NCBI RefSeq assembly: GCF_001570865.1
Contig: NZ_BCSM01000003.1
Coordinates: 153,824-217,823, forward strand
DNA: 64,000 nt
Origin: Rothia kristinae NBRC 15354
GTDB taxonomy: Bacteria > Actinomycetota > Actinomycetes > Actinomycetales > Micrococcaceae
Direction of reading: 5' to 3'
Below the pieces are notes generated by a model that saw only the letters and a program-made list of their open reading frames with translations, had not been told where the DNA came from and searched no databases. Each line of letters starts with the position of its first letter. Positions within the stretch are counted from its first letter, which is position 1. This document shows, in pieces, positions 35,598 through 43,706 of the stretch. Both the position numbers and the translations under genes were made by a program.

Positions 35598-37433
35598 TCA
35601 GTCCAGTCGGCCCAGCTCCACCAGGCGGGCGAACTCCGGCTCGGTCTCGCGCAGCTGCGCCATGGTTCCGCGCGAGCGCAGGCGCCCGCGGGAGAAGAAC
35701 AGGATCTCGTCCGCGTTGCGCACCGTGGAGAGCCGGTGGGCGATCACGATCACGGTGATCTTCCCGTGCAGGGCCTCGATGGTGCGGGTGATCTCGTGCT
35801 CGGTCTCGTTGTCCAGGGCGGAGGTCGCCTCGTCCAGGATGAGCACCTCGGGCTGGGAGTACAGCGCCCGGGCGATGCCCACCCGCTGGGTCTGCCCGCC
35901 GGACAGGCGCGCCCCGGCGTCGCCCACGAGGGTGTCCAGCCCGTCCGGCAGCTGCGCCACCAGCTCCTCCAGGCGCGCCTGGCGCAGGACCCGGGCCAGC
36001 AGCTCCTGGTCCACCTGATCCTCCGGCTGCCCGAAGGTGATCAGGTCCCGCAGGGGCACATCCCACAGGAAGACCTTCTGGGAGACCATCGCGACCCGGC
36101 GGCGCCATGCCCGGGGATGCGCGGAGATATCCACCCCGCCGACCGTGACGCTGCCGCTGGTGGGGACGTAGAGCCCGGCCAGCAGGTCCGCGAACGTGGT
36201 CTTGCCGGCCCCGGAGGAGCCGACGAGTGCGACCGTGCGGCCCACCGGGATGCTCACGTCCACCCCGGTGAGCACGTCCCGGTCGGCGTCGGCGTACCGG
36301 AAGCCCAGGTCCCGCACCTCCAGGGAGGCCCGGGGGATCTGCACCGGCTGCTCCGCATGGGAGGGATCGGCGTCGGCCTCGGCCTGCAGGCCCCGCACCT
36401 CGGCGGCGACGGTGCGCAGGGAGGGCTGCCCCGACCGGACGCCGTTGAGTGTGCCGACCACCCGGTTCAGGGCCGGCACGATGCGCATGGCCGCGGCCGC
36501 GAAGGCCGCCAGCAGGCCGAAGGCCGTCATCTGGTCCGTGGTCGCGAACAGCACCAGCGCGATGACGAGGATGCCGAAGATCATCACGACCTCCAGCAGG
36601 TACCGCGGCAGCTCCGCGAAGAACTGCTGGGGCTGGGCGTAGTGGGCGTTGTCCGAGCGGTTGCGGCGGAACCCGTCCGCGAACAGCCCCTCCCGCCCGA
36701 AGATCCGGGTCTCCCGGAAGCCCTCGATGGCCGGGGAGAGCAGGGCGAAGCCGTCCTTGCTCAGCTCGAACAGCCGGTGCGCGTAGCGCAGGGCGAAGGG
36801 CCGGACCACCCGGGCCAGCAGCAGCGCGGCCCCGCCGAACAGCACCAGGGCGGCGATGAACCCGACCGGGGAGAGCACCAGCAGGGTGCCCATGAGCAGG
36901 ACGATGGTCGCCGCGTCCACCAGGATCGAGATGTAGCCCAGCAGGACGCTGTTGAACGCCTGGGGCACGCCGGTGTTGATGTTGTTCAGGATCGCGGCCT
37001 TGGAGCGGTGCCGGTGGGCCTCATACGTGGCCTGCAGGTACCGGTCCAGCATCTCGGCCTGCACCGAGGAGGACGCCCGCTGCACCACGCCGATGGACCA
37101 CCAGCGGATCCCGATCAGCGCGGCGTTCTTGACGAGGAAGGCCAGCCCGACCAGCAGCGCGAGGATCAGCAGCAGCCGCTGCCGATCCTCGGTGCCCACC
37201 AGGGGCGCCAGGTGCTCCTGGACCACCGGGGGGACCTCCCCGTGGGCGGTGAGCATCTGGGTCAGCGGCACCATCGTCGCCACCGCGAGGATGTCCAGCA
37301 GGGAGGAGGCGAAGGCCACCAGGACCATGCCGAGGATGCGCGGGCGCATCCGCCACGGGATCAGCGCGAAGAGCGTGCGCAGATCGCGCACGTCCGCGCG
37401 CACGGCGGATTCCTGGGCCTCGGCAGCGTTCAT
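35598..37433 (-). CDS. PglK-like ABC transporter (candidate lipid-linked oligosaccharide flippase)
   Basis: Half-type ABC exporter, about 611 residues with six predicted helices then an ATPase domain. Walker A is LVGSSGAGKTT, signature RLSGGQTQR, Walker B VLILDEATSALD, switch VIAHR; all intact, so a homodimer is likely. LLDILAVATMVPLTQ in the first helix and the LFELSKDGF/GREGLF cytoplasmic segment resemble PglK, which flips lipid-linked oligosaccharides in Campylobacter. Start uncertain among ATG 37433 (GGGGGAG just upstream), ATG 37445 and GTG 37451. Substrate could be the glycan made elsewhere in the window; that is inference. Confidence 0.82.
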   Translation of the reverse strand: MNAAEAQESAVRADVRDLRTLFALIPWRMRPRILGMVLVAFASSLLDILAVATMVPLTQMLTAHGEVPPVVQEHLAPLVGTEDRQRLLLILALLVGLAFLVKNAALIGIRWWSIGVVQRASSSVQAEMLDRYLQATYEAHRHRSKAAILNNINTGVPQAFNSVLLGYISILVDAATIVLLMGTLLVLSPVGFIAALVLFGGAALLLARVVRPFALRYAHRLFELSKDGFALLSPAIEGFRETRIFGREGLFADGFRRNRSDNAHYAQPQQFFAELPRYLLEVVMIFGILVIALVLFATTDQMTAFGLLAAFAAAAMRIVPALNRVVGTLNGVRSGQPSLRTVAAEVRGLQAEADADPSHAEQPVQIPRASLEVRDLGFRYADADRDVLTGVDVSIPVGRTVALVGSSGAGKTTFADLLAGLYVPTSGSVTVGGVDISAHPRAWRRRVAMVSQKVFLWDVPLRDLITFGQPEDQVDQELLARVLRQARLEELVAQLPDGLDTLVGDAGARLSGGQTQRVGIARALYSQPEVLILDEATSALDNETEHEITRTIEALHGKITVIVIAHRLSTVRNADEILFFSRGRLRSRGTMAQLRETEPEFARLVELGRLD

Positions 37434-37541
37434 GGGCTCCCCCATCCCCACCGCGCCCCACGGTGGTCATCGACGACGTCGGTCTCCGACAGCGCCGCCC
37501 GTCGGGCATCCGCGGGAGCCGCGGCGGCGCGCCGTCAGGGA

Positions 37542-37547
37542 ATCCTA
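37542..37547 (-). promoter_or_regulatory. Candidate -10 element of the PglK-like gene
   Basis: TAGGAT on the minus strand about 110 bases before the ABC start, in the gap after glpX. The spacing suggests a leadered transcript. Confidence 0.35.
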
Positions 37548-37572
37548 CCCCGACGCCGCGCCCGTCCCCGGA

Positions 37573-38571
37573 TCAGCCGCGGGCGTACCGCTCCCACTTG
37601 GCCGCCTGGTGCTCGGCTTCGACCATGCGCACGGTCCCGGACTTGGAGCGCATGACGATGGACTGGGAGGTGATGGTGGGCCCGGAGTAGCGGACCCCGC
37701 GCAGCAGATCCCCGTCGGTGATCCCGGTGGCGGCGAAGAAGCAGTTGTCACTGGTCACCAGCTCATCCGTGGTCATCACGGCCTCCAGGTCCAGCCCGGC
37801 GTCGATGGCCTTCTGCTTCTCGTCATCGTCGGTGGGGGCCAGGCGCCCCTGGATGATCCCGCCGGTGGCCTTGATCGCGCACGCGGCCACGATCCCCTCG
37901 GGGGTGCCGCCGGTGCCCAGCATCACATCCACCCCGGTGTTCTCGCGGCAGGCGGCGATCGCCCCGGCCACATCCCCGTCCAGGATCATGCGGGTGCGGG
38001 CGCCGGTGGCCCGCACCTCCTCGACCAGCTGGGCGTGGCGCGGGCGATCCAGGATGCACACGGTGAGCTGGTTGACCTTCTTCCCCTTGGCCTTGGCCAC
38101 CAGGTGCAGGTTCTGCTTGATCGGCAGGCGCAGGTCCACCATGTCGGCCGCGTCCGGGCCGGTCACGAGCTTCTCCATGTAGAACACGGCGGAGGGGTCG
38201 AACATCGACCCGCCGTCGGCCACCGCGATCACCGCGAGCGCGTTGTTCATGCCCAGGGCGGTCAGGCGGGTGCCGTCGATGGGGTCCACGGCCACGTCCA
38301 GGGCCGGGCCGTCGCCGTCGCCCAGGGACTCGCCGTTGTACAGCATGGGGGCCTCGTCCTTCTCCCCCTCGCCGATGACGACGGTGCCGTTGAAGCTGAC
38401 GGTGGAGAGCATGCTGCGCATCGCATCCACCGCGGCCCCGTCCGCGGAGTTCTTATCCCCCGCCCCGACCCAGTGCCCGCCGGCGATGGCTGCGGCTTCA
38501 GTCACCCGCACCAGCTCCAGGGCCAGGTTGCGGTCGGCTTGGTTGTTGTTCTCATCCTGTACTGCAGACAC
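37573..38571 (-). CDS. glpX: Class II fructose-1,6-bisphosphatase
   Basis: Gluconeogenic enzyme that hydrolyses fructose 1,6-bisphosphate to fructose 6-phosphate. 332 residues, normal length. Signature motifs: [17 protein letters not shown] and VDPIDGTRL (metal binding), [14 protein letters not shown], and [12 protein letters not shown]. The GTG at 38571 has GAGGAA about 9 bases upstream. Separate from its neighbours, with its own -10 at 38634. Confidence 0.96.
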   Translation of the reverse strand: MSAVQDENNNQADRNLALELVRVTEAAAIAGGHWVGAGDKNSADGAAVDAMRSMLSTVSFNGTVVIGEGEKDEAPMLYNGESLGDGDGPALDVAVDPIDGTRLTALGMNNALAVIAVADGGSMFDPSAVFYMEKLVTGPDAADMVDLRLPIKQNLHLVAKAKGKKVNQLTVCILDRPRHAQLVEEVRATGARTRMILDGDVAGAIAACRENTGVDVMLGTGGTPEGIVAACAIKATGGIIQGRLAPTDDDEKQKAIDAGLDLEAVMTTDELVTSDNCFFAATGITDGDLLRGVRYSGPTITSQSIVMRSKSGTVRMVEAEHQAAKWERYARG

Positions 38572-38633
38572 GGTGCTGTTTCCTCGTCCTTGAGTTCGGC
38601 GCCCGCGAGCGGGCCCCTCTGGCTGTGCTCTCC

Positions 38634-38639
38634 AGCATA
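38634..38639 (-). promoter_or_regulatory. -10 element of glpX
   Basis: TATGCT on the minus strand, about 60 bases before the GTG of glpX, giving a short leader with a recognisable ribosome binding site. Confidence 0.5.
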
Positions 38640-38702
38640 GTGGGCACCGCCTGCCCCGCCGGGCACGCGCCCCGGCCGGACGGAGCGCGCCCGCGGGTGG
38701 GG

Positions 38703-38708
38703 CACAAT
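38703..38708 (+). promoter_or_regulatory. -10 element of the DUF4245 gene
   Basis: CACAAT followed by exactly 7 bases and the GTG at 38716. It deviates at the first base but keeps the A2 and T6 that matter most; predicted leaderless. Confidence 0.45.
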
Positions 38709-38715
38709 GGGGGAC

Positions 38716-39372
38716 GTGGAGGAGAACGAGCAGGCCCGGGACCGGAGCGAGCGGGATGAGCCGGTGGTCCCGCAGATCACCGAGAAGCAGGCGCGGCGGC
38801 TGAACACCCCGGTCGGGGCGATGGTGATCTCCGTGATCGCCCTGCTGGGCATCACCCTGCCGTTCGTGTGGCTGCAGCCGCGCCCGGACAACCAGACCTA
38901 CCGCCCCCAGGTGGACCTGGTGCAGACCGCCCAGCAGGCCCGCACCGATGCCGGCTTCGACGTCTTGGCCCCCGAGCTGCCCGCGGACTGGCACGCGAAC
39001 TTCGCCCGCTGGCACCCCGCCGATGACCAGGAGGTGCCGTACTGGGAGTTCGGGGCGGTCACTGCCTCCGGCGGCTTCCTGACGCTCGCCCAGACCGACC
39101 GCGCCGATCCCACCTGGACGGCCGAGCGGATCGACCGGGCCCCGCAGACCGGGACCGTGGATGTCGAGGGCATCCAGTGGCGCCGCCACTCCAGCACGGA
39201 CCGCAAGACCGGGGAGACCACCGTCTCAGCGGTCGGGCGGCTGGCGGGGACCACGGTGGTGGTCACCGGGGACTCCCGGGATGAGGAGCTGAAGGATCTG
39301 CTCTCCCGCCTGGCCCGCGCGGCGGACGGCGCGGGGGCTGCGGCGTCGGCCAGCGCCTCCGCCGCCCCCTGA
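38716..39372 (+). CDS. DUF4245 family membrane-anchored protein
   Basis: 218 residues, actinobacterial family of unknown function. A single membrane helix ([20 protein letters not shown], about residues 36-55) is followed by an extracytoplasmic domain with [22 protein letters not shown] and [21 protein letters not shown]. The Ala/Ser-rich C-terminus is low complexity. The gene is divergent from glpX, an arrangement common in actinobacteria. Confidence 0.85.
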   Translation: MEENEQARDRSERDEPVVPQITEKQARRLNTPVGAMVISVIALLGITLPFVWLQPRPDNQTYRPQVDLVQTAQQARTDAGFDVLAPELPADWHANFARWHPADDQEVPYWEFGAVTASGGFLTLAQTDRADPTWTAERIDRAPQTGTVDVEGIQWRRHSSTDRKTGETTVSAVGRLAGTTVVVTGDSRDEELKDLLSRLARAADGAGAAASASASAAP

Positions 39373-39471
39373 CCCCTCACCGACCGACCCCGTTCCACAC
39401 ACCCCATCGACCCCCGCGCGGATCCCGCGCGGCCCATCGCAGACGACCCACGAGAACAGATCCGAGGACCC

Positions 39472-40110
39472 ATGAGCACCAGCACCCGTCCCACCCCCGC
39501 CGAAGCCTTGCAGCGTCTGCGCGCGGGCAACGCCCGCTTCGTCGCCGGCGCCTCCGAGCACCCCAACCAGGACGCCGCGCGCCGGGAGTCCCTGACCGAC
39601 GGGCAGCACCCCTTCGCCGTGATCTTCGGGTGCTCGGACTCCCGGCTGGCCGCGGAGATCATCTTCGACCTCGGGCTGGGCGACACCTTCGTGGTGCGCA
39701 CGGCCGGGCAGGTCGTGGGCAACGCCGCACTGGGCTCCCTGGAGTACTCGGTGACGGATCTGGACGTGCCGCTGATCGTGGTCCTGGGCCACGACTCCTG
39801 CGGCGCGGTCACCGCCGCCTCCGGCTCCTACGACTCCGGGCAGATGCCCGGCGGCTTCGTGCGGGACCTGGTCGAGGGGATCCTGCCCGCCGTGGTGGAG
39901 ACCCACCGCGAGGCCCAGGGCGAGACCCCCACCATCAACGACATGGTGCGCACCAACACCCGGCAGACGGCCCAGCGGGTGCTGGACCAGTCCAAGATCA
40001 TCGACGCCGCGGTGCGCGAGGGTCGCACCGCCGTCGTCGGGGTGTTCTACAACCTGCGCGACGGCCGGGCCGAGCTGGTGTGGTCCTCCCAGGAGCTGGC
40101 CGAGGACTGA
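39472..40110 (+). CDS. Beta-class carbonic anhydrase
   Basis: Zinc enzyme that interconverts CO2 and bicarbonate; bicarbonate is a substrate of PurK and of carboxylases. 212 residues. Zinc ligands and the catalytic dyad are visible: CSDSR (Cys and the Asp-Arg pair) and HDSCG (His and second Cys). ATG at 39472 has GAGG just upstream. Downstream, fumC follows 69 bases later with its own promoter. Confidence 0.94.
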   Translation: MSTSTRPTPAEALQRLRAGNARFVAGASEHPNQDAARRESLTDGQHPFAVIFGCSDSRLAAEIIFDLGLGDTFVVRTAGQVVGNAALGSLEYSVTDLDVPLIVVLGHDSCGAVTAASGSYDSGQMPGGFVRDLVEGILPAVVETHREAQGETPTINDMVRTNTRQTAQRVLDQSKIIDAAVREGRTAVVGVFYNLRDGRAELVWSSQELAED

Positions 40111-40166
40111 TCCGGTCCGGGCCCGTCGAAGGTGGGCCGGACCACGTCATGGACCGGGTCGCGGCA

Positions 40167-40172
40167 TAGGAT
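40167..40172 (+). promoter_or_regulatory. -10 element of fumC
   Basis: TAGGAT followed by 7 bases (GGTGCGT) and the ATG at 40180; predicted leaderless. Confidence 0.6.
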
Positions 40173-40179
40173 GGTGCGT

Positions 40180-41586
40180 ATGAGCGACACCACCGAATAC
40201 CGCATCGAGCACGACACGATGGGCGAGGTCCAGGTCCCCAAGGACGCCCTGTACCGGGCCCAGACCCAGCGCGCCGTGCAGAACTTCCCGATCTCCGGCT
40301 CCACGCTGGAATCCGCCCACATCGCGGCCCTGGCCCTGGTCAAGAAGGCCGCCGCCCAGGCCAACGAGGAGCTGGGAGTCCTGGACGCGGACCGGGCCCG
40401 GGCCATCCGCGACGCCGCTGACGCCGTCGCCGCCCACACCTACGACGAGCACTTCCCGATCGACGTGTTCCAGACCGGCTCCGGGACCTCCTCGAACATG
40501 AACGCCAACGAGGTGCTGGCGACCCTGGCCACCCGGGCCCTGGAGGATCAGGGCATCGAGGTGCACCCCAACGACCACGTCAACGCCTCCCAGTCCTCCA
40601 ACGACGTCTTCCCCACCTCCGTGCACGTGGCCGTGACCGGCGCGCTGATCAAGGACCTCATCCCGGCCCTGGACACCCTGGCCTCCTCCTTGGAGGCGAA
40701 GGCCGAGCAGTTCGCGGACGTGGTGAAGTCCGGGCGCACCCACCTGATGGACGCCACCCCCGTGACCCTGGGGCAGGAGTTCTCCGGCTACGCCGCCCAG
40801 GTCCGCTACGGCATCGAGCGCATCGAAGCCTCGCTGCCGCGGGTGGCCGAGGTCCCCCTGGGCGGGACGGCCGTGGGCACCGGGATCAACACCCCGGACG
40901 GCTTCTCCGCCCGCGTCATCGAGCTGCTGGCGGAGGAGACCGGTCTGCCCCTGACCGAGGCCCGCAACCACTTCGAGGCCCAGGCCAACCGGGACGGGCT
41001 GATCGAGGCCTCCGGGCAGCTGCGGAACATCGCATACTCGCTGATGAAGATCTGCAACGACATCCGCTGGATGGGCTCCGGGCCGAACACGGGCCTGGGC
41101 GAGCTGCACATCCCGGACCTGCAGCCGGGCTCCTCGATCATGCCGGGCAAGGTCAACCCGGTGATCTGCGAGGCCGTGATCCAGGTGGCCGCCCAAGTCA
41201 TCGGCAATGACACCACGATCGCCCTGTCCTCCACCAACGGCGCCTTCGAGCTCAACGTCGGCATCCCCGTGATGGCCAAGAACCTGCTGGAGTCCATCCG
41301 GCTGCTGGCCAACTCCTCCCGGGTCATGGCGGAGAAGATGGTGGACGGGCTGGAGGCCAACGAGGAGCGGGCCCGCTTCCTGGCCGAGGCCTCCCCGTCC
41401 ACCGTGACCCCGATGAACAAACTCATCGGCTACGAGGCGGCCGCGAAGATCGCCAAGCACGCCGTGGCCCACAAGACCACCGTGCGCGAGGCCGTGGAGC
41501 AGCTGGGCTACGTCGAGCGCGGCGAGGTCACCGAGCAGCAGCTGGACGAGGCCCTGGACGTGACCCGGATGCTGGGCCGGCGCTAG
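40180..41586 (+). CDS. fumC: Class II fumarate hydratase
   Basis: TCA-cycle enzyme converting fumarate to L-malate; metal-independent homotetramer. 468 residues, normal length. Conserved regions: [39 protein letters not shown] and the superfamily signature [15 protein letters not shown] at 40180 chosen from the leaderless spacing; it also matches the usual N-terminus ([11 protein letters not shown]). Next is poxB, 268 bases downstream. Confidence 0.96.
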   Translation: MSDTTEYRIEHDTMGEVQVPKDALYRAQTQRAVQNFPISGSTLESAHIAALALVKKAAAQANEELGVLDADRARAIRDAADAVAAHTYDEHFPIDVFQTGSGTSSNMNANEVLATLATRALEDQGIEVHPNDHVNASQSSNDVFPTSVHVAVTGALIKDLIPALDTLASSLEAKAEQFADVVKSGRTHLMDATPVTLGQEFSGYAAQVRYGIERIEASLPRVAEVPLGGTAVGTGINTPDGFSARVIELLAEETGLPLTEARNHFEAQANRDGLIEASGQLRNIAYSLMKICNDIRWMGSGPNTGLGELHIPDLQPGSSIMPGKVNPVICEAVIQVAAQVIGNDTTIALSSTNGAFELNVGIPVMAKNLLESIRLLANSSRVMAEKMVDGLEANEERARFLAEASPSTVTPMNKLIGYEAAAKIAKHAVAHKTTVREAVEQLGYVERGEVTEQQLDEALDVTRMLGRR

Positions 41587-41854
41587 CCGTCCCGCCCGCC
41601 GCGTCCCACCCACGCCCCGGCGTCGCGTGCGCGTTCCCCGCGCCGATCGACGCCGGGGCGTGCGCCCACCCGAGGAGGCGGCCGCGACATCGCTCACAAG
41701 GGGGTATGGCCTCTTCCACCGGGAGGGGCGTTCTGGAATATTGGTTCGATGCAGCGGTGTTGTCATAGACGGCATCACCGGGCTGCGTGGGTGCCCCTGT
41801 GCCTGCAGGAGGCCACCCATCCCCGTGAGAAGCGAGAAGAGAGATCGAGGCATC
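41587..41854. other. Intergenic region upstream of the pyruvate:quinone oxidoreductase gene
   Basis: 268 bases. The part from about 41690 to 41780 is less GC-rich (for example GGAATATTGG) and probably holds the poxB promoter, but no -35/-10 pair is clear. Confidence 0.4.
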
Positions 41855-43606
41855 GTGAAGCTTGCAGAACAGATCGTGAACCAGCTGGTCGAGGCCGGCG
41901 TTCACCGCATCTACGGGATCGTCGGAGACTCCCTGAACCCCATCGTCGACGCCGTGCGCGCCACCGGCGGCTCCAAGAAGGGCGGGATCGACTGGGTGCA
42001 TGTGCGCCACGAGGAGGCCGCCGCCTTCGCCGCAAGCGCGGACGCCCAGCTGACCGGGGAGCTCGCCGTGTGCGCCGGTTCCTGTGGCCCGGGCAATATG
42101 CACCTGATCAACGGCCTGTACGACGCCAACCGCTCCCAGGCCCCGGTGCTTGCGATCGCCTCGCACATCCCGAGCAAGCAGATCGGGCAGGGGTACTTCC
42201 AGGAGACCCGCCCGCAGCAGATCTTCGAGGAGTGCTCCGTCTACAACGAGATGGTGCTCTCCCCCGAGCAGTCCCCGCGCGTGGTCGCCTCGGCGATCCG
42301 CCACGCCGTCGGCGACTCCGGGGTGGCCGTGGTGACCATCCCGGGCGACATCGCCGATGAGGACACCGCCACCGAGGCCCCGGTGCTGGGGACCCTGCGC
42401 CGGGCCCCGAAGGTCCCGCACCAGGAGACCATCCAGGAGCTGGCCTCCCACATCAACCGCGCCAAGAAGGTCGCGCTGTTCGTCGGCGCCGGCATCGAGG
42501 GCGCCCACGACGAGGTCGTCTCCCTCGCGGAGAAGGCCGCCGCCCCGGTCGGGCACTCCCTGCGCGGCAAGGACTTCATCCAGTACGACAACCCCCTCGA
42601 CGTCGGCATGACCGGCCTGCTGGGCTACGGTGCGGCCGCCGAGGGCATCCACGACGCCGACCTGATGATCATGATCGGCACGGACTTCCCGTACGACCAG
42701 TTCCTGCCGGAGACCACGACCATCCAGATCGACACCGATCCCTCGGTCATGGGTCGGCGCACGGACGTGGACCTGCAGATCGAGGGCTCCGCCCTGGAGA
42801 CCCTGCGGGCCTTGCTGCCGCTGGTGGAGTACAAGAAGGACCGCAAGTGGCTGGATCGCGTGCTGAAGAAGCACGACCAGATCATGAACAAGGCCGTCGG
42901 CGCGTACACCCGCAACGTGGAGAAGCACCAGCCGATCCACCCCGAGTACGCCGCTTCCGTGCTGGATGAGGTCGCCGCCGAGGACGCCGTGTTCACCGCG
43001 GACACCGGCATGTGCAACGTGTGGTCGGCCCGCTACATCCGCCCCAACGGCAAGCGCCGGCTGATCGGGTCCTACCTGCACGGGTCCATGGCCAACGCGA
43101 TGCCGCAGTCCATCGGGGCGCAGTTTGCCTACCCGGGCCGCCAGGTCATCTCGCTGTCCGGCGACGGCGGGCTGTCCATGCTGCTGGGCGATCTCATCAC
43201 CATCGCCACCTACCGCCTGCCCACCAACGTCGTGGTGTTCAACAACTCCACGCTGGGCATGGTCAAGCTGGAGATGCTGGTGGACGGCCTGGCCGACTTC
43301 GGCGTGGACGTGCCGGACACCAACTACGCGGACATCGCCAAGGCGATGGGCTTCCACGCCATCCGCGTGACGGACCCGAAGAAGCTGAAGAAGGCCTACC
43401 AGGAGGCGCTGTCCTTCGACGGCCCGGCCCTGGTGGAGGTCATCACCGATCCGATGTCCCTGTCCGTGCCGCCGAAGATCTCCTCGGACCAGATCTTCGG
43501 CTTCGCGACCGCGATGTCCAAGATCGTGCTCAACCGCGGCGCGGGCGAGGCCGTGTCCATGGCCCGCTCCAACCTGCGCAACGTGCAGGCCGTGCGCCAG
43601 TGGTAG
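41855..43606 (+). CDS. poxB: Pyruvate dehydrogenase (quinone), PoxB-type
   Basis: ThDP- and FAD-dependent enzyme that oxidatively decarboxylates pyruvate to acetate and passes electrons to quinone. 583 residues. The N-terminal pyrimidine domain has the ThDP-activating Glu in HVRHEEAAAFAAS; the central FAD domain is standard; the C-terminal pyrophosphate domain has LSGDGGLSMLLGDL and VVFNNS (GDG...NN motif). The GTG at 41855 has GAGG a few bases upstream. The enzyme is usually used under overflow or stationary conditions; this is family knowledge. Confidence 0.93.
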   Translation: MKLAEQIVNQLVEAGVHRIYGIVGDSLNPIVDAVRATGGSKKGGIDWVHVRHEEAAAFAASADAQLTGELAVCAGSCGPGNMHLINGLYDANRSQAPVLAIASHIPSKQIGQGYFQETRPQQIFEECSVYNEMVLSPEQSPRVVASAIRHAVGDSGVAVVTIPGDIADEDTATEAPVLGTLRRAPKVPHQETIQELASHINRAKKVALFVGAGIEGAHDEVVSLAEKAAAPVGHSLRGKDFIQYDNPLDVGMTGLLGYGAAAEGIHDADLMIMIGTDFPYDQFLPETTTIQIDTDPSVMGRRTDVDLQIEGSALETLRALLPLVEYKKDRKWLDRVLKKHDQIMNKAVGAYTRNVEKHQPIHPEYAASVLDEVAAEDAVFTADTGMCNVWSARYIRPNGKRRLIGSYLHGSMANAMPQSIGAQFAYPGRQVISLSGDGGLSMLLGDLITIATYRLPTNVVVFNNSTLGMVKLEMLVDGLADFGVDVPDTNYADIAKAMGFHAIRVTDPKKLKKAYQEALSFDGPALVEVITDPMSLSVPPKISSDQIFGFATAMSKIVLNRGAGEAVSMARSNLRNVQAVRQW

Positions 43607-43650
43607 CACCGGCGCCGTCGGGTCGCTGAGGCCCGCCCGCTGAGGCTGAC

Positions 43651-43694
43651 GGAAAGGGCCCCATCCCGCGATCGCGCGGGGTGGGGCCCTTTCC
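43651..43694. terminator. Strong bidirectional terminator between poxB and the HtaA gene
   Basis: Inverted repeat with 20-base arms (GGAAAGGGCCCCATCCCGCG pairs with CGCGGGGTGGGGCCCTTTCC) with one mismatch and a 4-base loop. The arms end in TTTCC on both sides, so it can act in both directions. It sits between convergent genes. Confidence 0.85.
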
Positions 43695-43706
43695 GTGTCT
43701 TCGGGC

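Noticed and set aside
37434..37451. Alternative starts ATG 37445 and GTG 37451 for the PglK-like gene
   Set aside because: Possible, but neither has a ribosome binding site or leaderless -10; ATG 37433 has GGGGGAG near it. The choice remains uncertain.
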